A DNA stretch of 64,000 nucleotides, taken from the NCBI RefSeq assembly GCF_029168945.1, contig NC_083604.1:28949686-29013685 (forward strand), written 5' to 3'. The translations under genes and the position numbers were made by a program. Shown here piece by piece: positions 58,863 through 64,000 of the stretch (its first letter is position 1; each line of letters opens with the position of its first letter). The notes beneath the pieces are model-generated. The model was not told the origin of the DNA, did no database searches, and saw only the letters and a list, made by a program, of their open reading frames with translations. The stretch is from Cannabis sativa (lineage: Eukaryota; Streptophyta; Magnoliopsida; Rosales; Cannabaceae).

Positions 58863-59567
58863 TTTTATGCATACATTAGGGGTTAATATTTTCTCTAAAC
58901 CTAAAATAGGGGGTATTGGTAAAATGGGACAACATTTACTTAATTCCCACATTACCCCCCCCCCCCCCCAATTTGAAATCTACCCTCTCTCTTTCGCTTC
59001 TCTTTCTCTCTCGCTCGGTGTTTCCTCTCCTCGCCGCACCCACCGACGAAAAACCACCCACGCAGCCCACCAGCCTACGTGACCCACGGTCGACTGCCCC
59101 CCTCAACCCACATCACCCACATCAATTTTTTCCTATAATTTTTGGTGCTTAAATTCATGAAATAGAATAATATGTTGCAATTTTATGTGAAATATGTTAG
59201 TTAGGGTTCGATTTTGGAAGATTAGGAAGAGATCTGTCGAAAATGGGATTTTTTAGATCGAGCCTGATAGGGCTTGATGACCGTCTGATGGTCGGGTCCG
59301 ATGGGGGCTTGGCTGGAGGTTGAAGTTGATTGCCTGATAGGCCCGATTGCCCGATATAAGGTCCGTTTTAGGGTTCAATGCACCCTTTGGCTTGTGCTTG
59401 GGCCCGATGCCTTGGGCCCGATGGGTTCGGGTGGGAAGATGATGGGAAGAGAGGAGTTGATGTGATTGGGGAGGATATTTTGGAGAAAATAATAAAGTTG
59501 TCATATATTAGAAATATTGGTAAGTATAAGTTTAGGGAAATTTTTTTAAGGTAATGTAAGCATAAAA
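58863..59567. mobile_element. Non-autonomous TIR DNA element with GC-rich core
   Basis: The left end TTTTATGCATACATTA (58863-58878) pairs with the inverse of TAATGTAAGCATAAAA (59552-59567), with one mismatch in 16. Weaker similarity continues inwards for about 60 bases (TCTCTAAACC and GACAACATTT against inverted CCCTAAACTT and GACAACTTTA). The core is unusually GC-rich for this neighbourhood and includes a 15-base C run, a CT-rich stretch and repeated GGGCCCGATG-type words. No transposase is present. It is either a MITE or a Mutator-like element carrying foreign sequence. No target-site duplication was assigned. Confidence 0.6.
58955..58969. repeat. 15-base poly(C) tract
   Basis: An uninterrupted C run within the TIR element, followed by AATTTGAAATC. 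Confidence 0.95.
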
Positions 59568-60546
59568 AATCAAACTTCCCTTCTATAGAAGGTGTCTCTC
59601 ATCTACTAGTTGTCAGAAAATGAAAACTAAGTTTGATTTGGTTGAAGTGAATAGTTGGATGAAATGAGAGCATCATGTTCCTTTTATAGTGTTTTAACTA
59701 GGGCTTTGGTTTGACATATATGGATTAAAAAATAATAAAATATTAGGCAAAAATTCACTAGAGTGGCCGACCACTTAAGGACCAATCTTTAGTTAAAATT
59801 TTGCCACTTTATTTCAACCATTCTTCTTTCATAATACCATATTTTCTAATTTCAATCCTATAAATACCAAAACTATTTATTTAATAATTATAATTAATTA
59901 TCAAATAAAATTATCATTTATATTATTTATTAATTAGACCATATAAAGTCTCTTAATTAACAAATAGACCCGAAAACCTCTTTTCTTCACAATTAAGCCC
60001 TTACTTAGAGAAAATTCATAAATAAGACATAGTATAATTTTAGAATTAAAATTGATTAATTAAAATCAATTAACTGAGTCTGGAAGTAGTATTATCTCAA
60101 CTAGTGAGGGGACCATGGACCTATATAACCGAGCTTCCAATAAGAAGACCTAGAATTTACAAAATAAATTCCCTAACTTATTAATTCCTCCTTGCGCCAC
60201 TATAGATTCGGAATTGAATTGCACTCTCAAGCATATAGAACACTCTATATGTACCAAAATATAGATATGCTATGATTATCCTAACTTATTAATTCCTCCT
60301 TGCACCACTATAGATTCGGAATTGAATTGCACTCTCAAGCATATAGAACACTCTATATGTACCAAAATATAGATATGCTATGTTATCCAATGTTACAATC
60401 CAAATGGTCAAAGATCCTCTATAGATGATCTACATCGAAAAGGGATAAATTTACCATTCTACCCTTCAATGTATTTTAGCCTTAAAACACTTAGCTACCA
60501 ATAAATGATATTTCAGTAAACTAATATAATTACTGAAATGAGATCT

Positions 60547-60900
60547 CACTACAAGAAAGGGGACCTTTTATCCCACTTTTTTAGTTAACAAAAATAAAAA
60601 ATGGGATAAAAGATATATTGAGACTTTTTATCACACTTTTAGATTTGGCGCGTCAAATATGCAGTAAATATTTTTTTAGACAAGAGCTCTGTTTGGTAGA
60701 AAGTTAAAAAAAAAATATTAACGGCAAAAAAATAATTTCAAGATTCGATTTTTATGAGTTTTCCAAACAGGGGTTAAATTTTTTAGGGAAACCTTTTATC
60801 CCGGTTATTAGTTAAAAACCGATATAAAAGGGTTTAGTTTGAAACCCTTTTATCCCGGTTTTAACTAAATAACCGTGATAAAAAGTCATCCCTAAAATCC
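60547..60900 (+). repeat. CACTA 5' terminus and subterminal repeats
   Basis: CACTACAAGAAAGGGG is followed by short repeats in both orientations: ACCTTTTATCCC (60573), GGGATAAAAG (about 60603), CCTTTTATCCCGGTTATTAG (60791), GATATAAAAGGG (60819) and CCCTTTTATCCCGGTT (60845). In this superfamily such repeats bind the element-encoded protein. Confidence 0.85.
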
Positions 60901-60959
60901 CAAACGTCAACCTCGACATATTAGCATGGTCGAAAACCCCCAAGTCCCAAACCAGAAAG

Positions 60960-61060
60960 AAACCGTCTCGCCCAAACCCATAAACCCTCGCTCAAACCCT
61001 CACGCAAACCCAGATATTAACCCTCGCCCAAACCCAAAAATTAACCCTCGCCAAAACCGA
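60960..61060 (+). repeat. Degenerate AACCCTCGCCCAAACCC repeat
   Basis: About four to five imperfect units of AACCCTCGC(C/T)CAAACCC lie just before an ATG at 61061. They include AAACCCT telobox-like words, which in plants can be promoter elements; a regulatory role here is only a guess. Confidence 0.6.
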
Positions 61061-61118
61061 CATGGGCGGCGCCGTAGAAGATAACGCCAGCAAAGTCCCG
61101 TTTGGTCTTTATTCTCAG
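61061..61118 (+). other. Short exon-like open segment in the CACTA element, not recognised
   Basis: ATG at about 61061 gives MGGAVEDNASKVPFGLYSQ and then a donor-like GTTTGC after CAG. It could be the first exon of a CACTA gene or another captured fragment. No family was recognised. Confidence 0.35.
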
Positions 61119-61338
61119 GTTTGCTCTTTCTTTTTATTTCTTTCTATTTTCTTACTTTATTTAATCTGTTGTTGTTGCTGCTGTTTCTTTTCATATATAC
61201 CTGTTAATTACATCTTTTATTGATGAGTGAGAACACAAAACACACTCACACATCTGTTGTGTTAGATCTAGCTAGATAGAAATCGATCATGGCTCTCACT
61301 CAACTCTATATGTGTTGTTGTAGTTGGACGCCATCCAG

Positions 61339-61538
61339 TTATTTTACTGGGAAAATACCAGCCACATACACGAATTTAACAAATCTTCGCTGGCTGTAAG
61401 TACCTCTATTATTTTTAAGATTTGACAAATATAAATTAGTTTGTTCTTGACAAAAAAATGATCAATGCAGTGAGTTTCTGGGAATGAGTTATCAGGTTCG
61501 TTGCCTAACATAAAGAACTGGTCAAAGATCGAATCTAT
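61339..61538 (+). pseudogene. Captured fragment of an LRR receptor-like kinase gene (two partial exons)
   Basis: Exon-like piece 1 (61339-61395) follows an acceptor (CCATCCAG) and reads YFTGKIPATYTNLTNLRW, ending at donor GTAAGT. Piece 2 (61471-61538) follows ATGCAG and reads VSGNELSGSLPNIKNWSKIE, ending at donor GTAAGT. Together they match consecutive leucine-rich repeats of the plant LRR-VIII receptor-kinase group, including the F-x-G-x-I-P pattern and the NW segment. The join is off by one base and begins with a TGA where Arg is expected, so it is a pseudo-fragment. No kinase or transmembrane part is present. It lies between the CACTA terminus and the transposase, which is how captured host sequence is usually placed. 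Confidence 0.72.
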
Positions 61539-62850
61539 GTAAGTTTATTCAATATAAATTACCCATGAAATATGATGTAATAAAATAGAGCACTTCAGAG
61601 TATCATATAGTTGTTGTAATATTGGGAAAGTATTATTTTTACTAATTCATAACTTAAAAGCTAAATCTTATTTTGATGGATTTAATGTATTATAAAATGA
61701 TCTAATTCATTACTAAATACACTGCAATTTTAAAGAACAGTGTTGAGCACCCCTTATCACAACAATTTAATTACATTTTAAATAATATTCGTACTATATC
61801 TCTAATAATTATTTAGTTTGCAATATATATTTCTAATGGCATTTAGTATTGATTGTGTGAGGTTGGGCCCGAAATTGGTGTTCTTGATCCTAATTTGAGT
61901 TGAAAAGCTCTTATCAAAAGAATAAGTATTGGTGTAGTAGTTGTTTTCAATGTTTGTAGATGAGCATTGGCTTAATAAAATGACCTGTGGAGACTTAACA
62001 AGAGTAAATATCAAAACTATAAATGTAATGAGTACACAAATTAGAAAAACAACCACATATGTATATATGATGGTCACTATATGTATATATACTTATGGAT
62101 ATATGTGTATGTATGTATTTTTAATTTGCTTTGTGGTGAGATCACTTATGGGGAGAGGTTATTTATAGTATTTGGTTTGTTGTTTAGGATGGAAATTTGG
62201 TCAAATATTGGATTTAATTATTAATGTTAATTAGTTTTGGAAACGCGTGTGTATATATATATATATCATTATAGTTTAACTTTTAATTTCTGCATCTGTT
62301 TTTAACTTCTCTCAACTTGTGTGAGTTTCAATTTTATATTTCTTACAAAATTGTTTTGTATATGCTAGTGTTTGTTACAGTAAAACCTTTATAAATTAAA
62401 AATTTTATGACCTGACAACTTGACAAAAGTATAATTTGACCGAGGCTATTAATTTATCAAGGCTATTTTGTATAATTATTTGTGTTGTAATGGTGTTGAT
62501 GATGATGATTATTATTATTTTGTATAATAAATTACAGATGTAATTAGCATTATTATTAAATCATTTTTATTTACAAAAGTAATAATATAGGTTTTAGAAA
62601 TAATTTTAGTGATCAAGTCTAACTATCAAAAATTAACATTTATTTTTCTTATGGCACTCATTGTTTTGTTAACAACAATTTATTTACTTAGCTAACATTG
62701 GTTTATGTAATAGTCAGTAACTAATAGTCCTTGAAAAAGTCATTTTGAATGTGATGCAGCAGAAACTAATAAAATAAAATTAATAAAATTACAATTAGCT
62801 TATTATATATATTTATTAGTAGTTTAATTTAATTTAATTTAATTACAACA
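61539..62850 (+). other. Non-coding interior of the CACTA element
   Basis: AT-rich sequence with microsatellite-like stretches (TATATATATATAT about 62262-62272, GATGATGATGATTATTATTATT about 62498-62519). No domain was recognised. Short frames at 61802 (-) and 61941 (+) are not supported. Confidence 0.5.
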
Positions 62851-62970
62851 GATGATGAGAGAAAGGTGAAGTTTCTGAAAAGCTTTCCAGGAGCTAAGAC
62901 AAGGTTGGTTCTGTTCGCTGATATTTACACTCCTTATTTTACCAATTATAAAGCTATTAGAGGAGTTTGA
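62851..62970 (+). pseudogene. Captured fragment of a dihydroflavonol-reductase-like gene
   Basis: After an acceptor-like ACAACAG the sequence reads DDERKVKFLKSFPGAKTRL then VLFADIYTP and YKAIRGV before a TGA at 62968-62970. This is the segment after the NAD(P)-binding Rossmann start in the DFR/anthocyanidin-reductase/cinnamoyl-CoA-reductase family (short-chain dehydrogenase, epimerase type). A Lys normally before AD and the usual Tyr/Glu-Ala region are altered, and neither the GGTGF motif nor the YxxxK active site is nearby. It is a 40-codon gene fragment inside the CACTA element. Confidence 0.65.
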
Positions 62971-63289
62971 ATATGTTAGACATTCATCCGTAGTGAAGTA
63001 GATTCTGCGATATCAATGTACTGCGGTTGGATGGGTGACAATTATTATATTGTTAAATGCTATTTTGATTATTTTTATTGTTATCTGATTTACTTGCGTG
63101 CATTGTTAGATAGTTATTAAATTGGGAAATGTTGTAGAAATAGGGGAAACTCTGGCCAATTTTATTTAGGATTCTTAAATGAACATGTGTTTTAATATTT
63201 AATTACTAAGTGTGCTTAGGATTTTTCTAGCAACTTGTAAGTTTTTTATTTCAATCTTGTTTGTTAGGAATTTTATTTTTATTTTTAAA

Positions 63290-64000
63290 ATGGATAAGTC
63301 ACGGATGGAAGAGAAGAGAGAAACCCCACAATTCGTAGAAGGATTTAATAAATTTTTAGAGTTTGCCCTAAAGAATTGTAGCGATCCTGAAAAAATTCGC
63401 TGTCCTTGTATCGATTGTGGTAATATATCAAAAGGAAATATTACCATGTTAAAGAATCATGTATTTTTTCGTGGAATCGATAAAAGTTATACTAAATGGT
63501 ATTGGCATGGGGAATCGATGAAGGGTGACCCATATTCGTTAGGTAGGCGAGGGGTCGATGATCATTTTGAAAGTAATGATTATGATGATCATCCTACAGA
63601 ATTGCTTGATGATACTCAAGAAGAGTTTATTCAAGATCCTGAAAAAATTGATAGCATGGTTAGAGATGCAGATAAGTCGTTATTTAGTGGCTGTGAAAAA
63701 CGCCGACTATCAACTATGGTGAAATTTTATAACATAAAGGCGGAGAATGGAGTAAGTGATAAGTGTTTTAGTCAATTTCTATATGCTTTTAAAGAGATCC
63801 TGAGTATAGTAATCTATCAGGGTTGAGCACAAAAGGCTATGAAGGTTGTCCTATTTGTTGTACCAATACACGAGCTCGTCGGTTGTCAAATGGACGCAAA
63901 CTATGTTACATGGGCCATAGACGATATTTGCCCCTAAGTCACCCTGATAGAAATAAAAAACAAGCATTTGACGGTACTGTAGAACGAGAAGTTGCACCTT
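63290..64000 (+). pseudogene. CACTA transposase (TNP2 family), internally deleted and running off the window
   Basis: ATG at 63290 (MDKSRMEEKRETPQFVEGFN) opens a transposase-associated domain: residues about 20-75 hold FLEFALKNCSDPEKIRCPCI, CGNISKGNITMLKNHVFFRG and YTKWYWHGE, the conserved zinc-binding layout (C-P-C-x2-C and a His). An acidic linker follows (NDYDDHPTELLDDTQEEF). The frame reaches FLYAFKEI at 63776-63799 and then, one base out of frame, continues as PEYSNLSGLSTKGYEGCPIC and RRLSNGRKLCYMGHRRYLPL, which is a Transposase_21 segment normally about 200 residues further on. So an internal deletion joins the two at about 63799. The copy is defective; it continues beyond 64000. Confidence 0.9.

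Larger units (their letters stand above)
58572..60546 (-). repeat. Right LTR of copia copy D, carrying a TIR element and cut by CACTA
   Basis: Starts TGTTGAGAATATTTTACTAGG. The typical LTR order continues after the TIR element (GGGGACCATGGACC near 60107, repeated CACTCTATATGTACC). A local 98-bp duplication of the segment CTAACTTATTAATTCCTCC to GATATGCTATG is present (about 60173-60380). The LTR is interrupted at GAAATGAGATCT by the CACTA terminus at 60547; its final part lies outside the window. Confidence 0.82.
60547..64000 (+). mobile_element. CACTA (En/Spm-type) transposon, 5' part, with captured gene fragments
   Basis: The element starts with the canonical terminus CACTACAAGAAAGGGG at 60547 inside the copia D LTR. 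Subterminal repeats follow (TTTATCCCGGTT and inverted forms, about 60570-60900). A short exon-like segment, host-gene-like fragments (61339-61538 and 62851-62970) and a TNP2-family transposase (63290 to the window end) lie inside. The 3' terminus is to the right of the window, so the target-site duplication cannot be checked. Confidence 0.9.

Noticed and set aside
59253..59504. 83-codon minus frame in the TIR element
   Set aside because: Composed of repeated GGGCCCGAT-type words; no domain.

Overview
This 64-kb window looks like nuclear DNA of a flowering plant, most likely a eudicot. It holds multi-exon genes with GT-AG introns and AT-rich intergenic DNA. Retrotransposons make up most of the length, including plant Ty1-copia, chromovirus-type Ty3-gypsy, L1-type LINEs with DUF4283/zinc-knuckle ORF1, Cassandra and CACTA elements. 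The species cannot be fixed from sequence alone; a Rosales genome would fit but is only a guess. No prokaryotic features or CRISPR arrays are present.

Host genes. Only two host genes are supported. (1) The 3' half of a SWI3D-type SWI/SNF subunit lies at 2076-4845 (+), with the end of the ZZ finger, SANT, an acidic linker and the SWIRM-associated coiled coil; its 5' exons lie beyond the left edge. (2) A complete seven-exon gene for a 2-oxoglutarate/Fe(II) dioxygenase-like protein of 354 residues lies at 41092-43664 (+), with all introns in phase 0.

Layout. 1-1611: decayed LINE (-). About 1650-1930: candidate SINE. 2076-6000: SWI3D exons and 3' flank, with a MITE. 6890-9900: second decayed LINE (+), followed by a 186-bp tandem duplication. 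10084-11949: non-coding. 11950-34798: three-level nest. A non-autonomous copia-like element A (-) was entered by an L1 LINE (14038-28593, with 14-bp target-site duplications), and the LINE ORF2 was then split by a gypsy element (15794-25244, TSD TTTTC). 34960-40453: copia element B (+), whose 3' LTR carries a solo Cassandra LTR with 5S-rRNA-derived sequence (39837-40268, TSD GTACA). 40454-44940: dioxygenase gene and flanks. 44950-46253: LTR/leader remnant of a gypsy-like element. 46254-60546: second nest. An old copy D of the same copia-like family is split by a younger full-length copy C (46664-56817, TSD AGATC) and also carries a TIR element (58863-59567). 60547-64000: 5' part of a CACTA transposon containing broken pieces of an LRR receptor-kinase gene and a dihydroflavonol-reductase-like gene, plus an internally deleted TNP2-type transposase. 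It runs off the right edge.

How it fits together. Reading frames and target-site duplications give a relative order of insertion: copia A, then LINE, then gypsy; and copia D, then copia C, the TIR element and CACTA in unknown order. The A/C/D family keeps LTRs, a tRNA-iMet-like primer site, a purine tract and a very long AT-rich leader. Copy C retains only a gag remnant, and I see no pol in any copy, so the family probably relies on proteins supplied by other elements. The most interesting items are the host-gene capture in the CACTA element, the gag-only copia family with a repeated leader motif, and the Cassandra/5S insertion.
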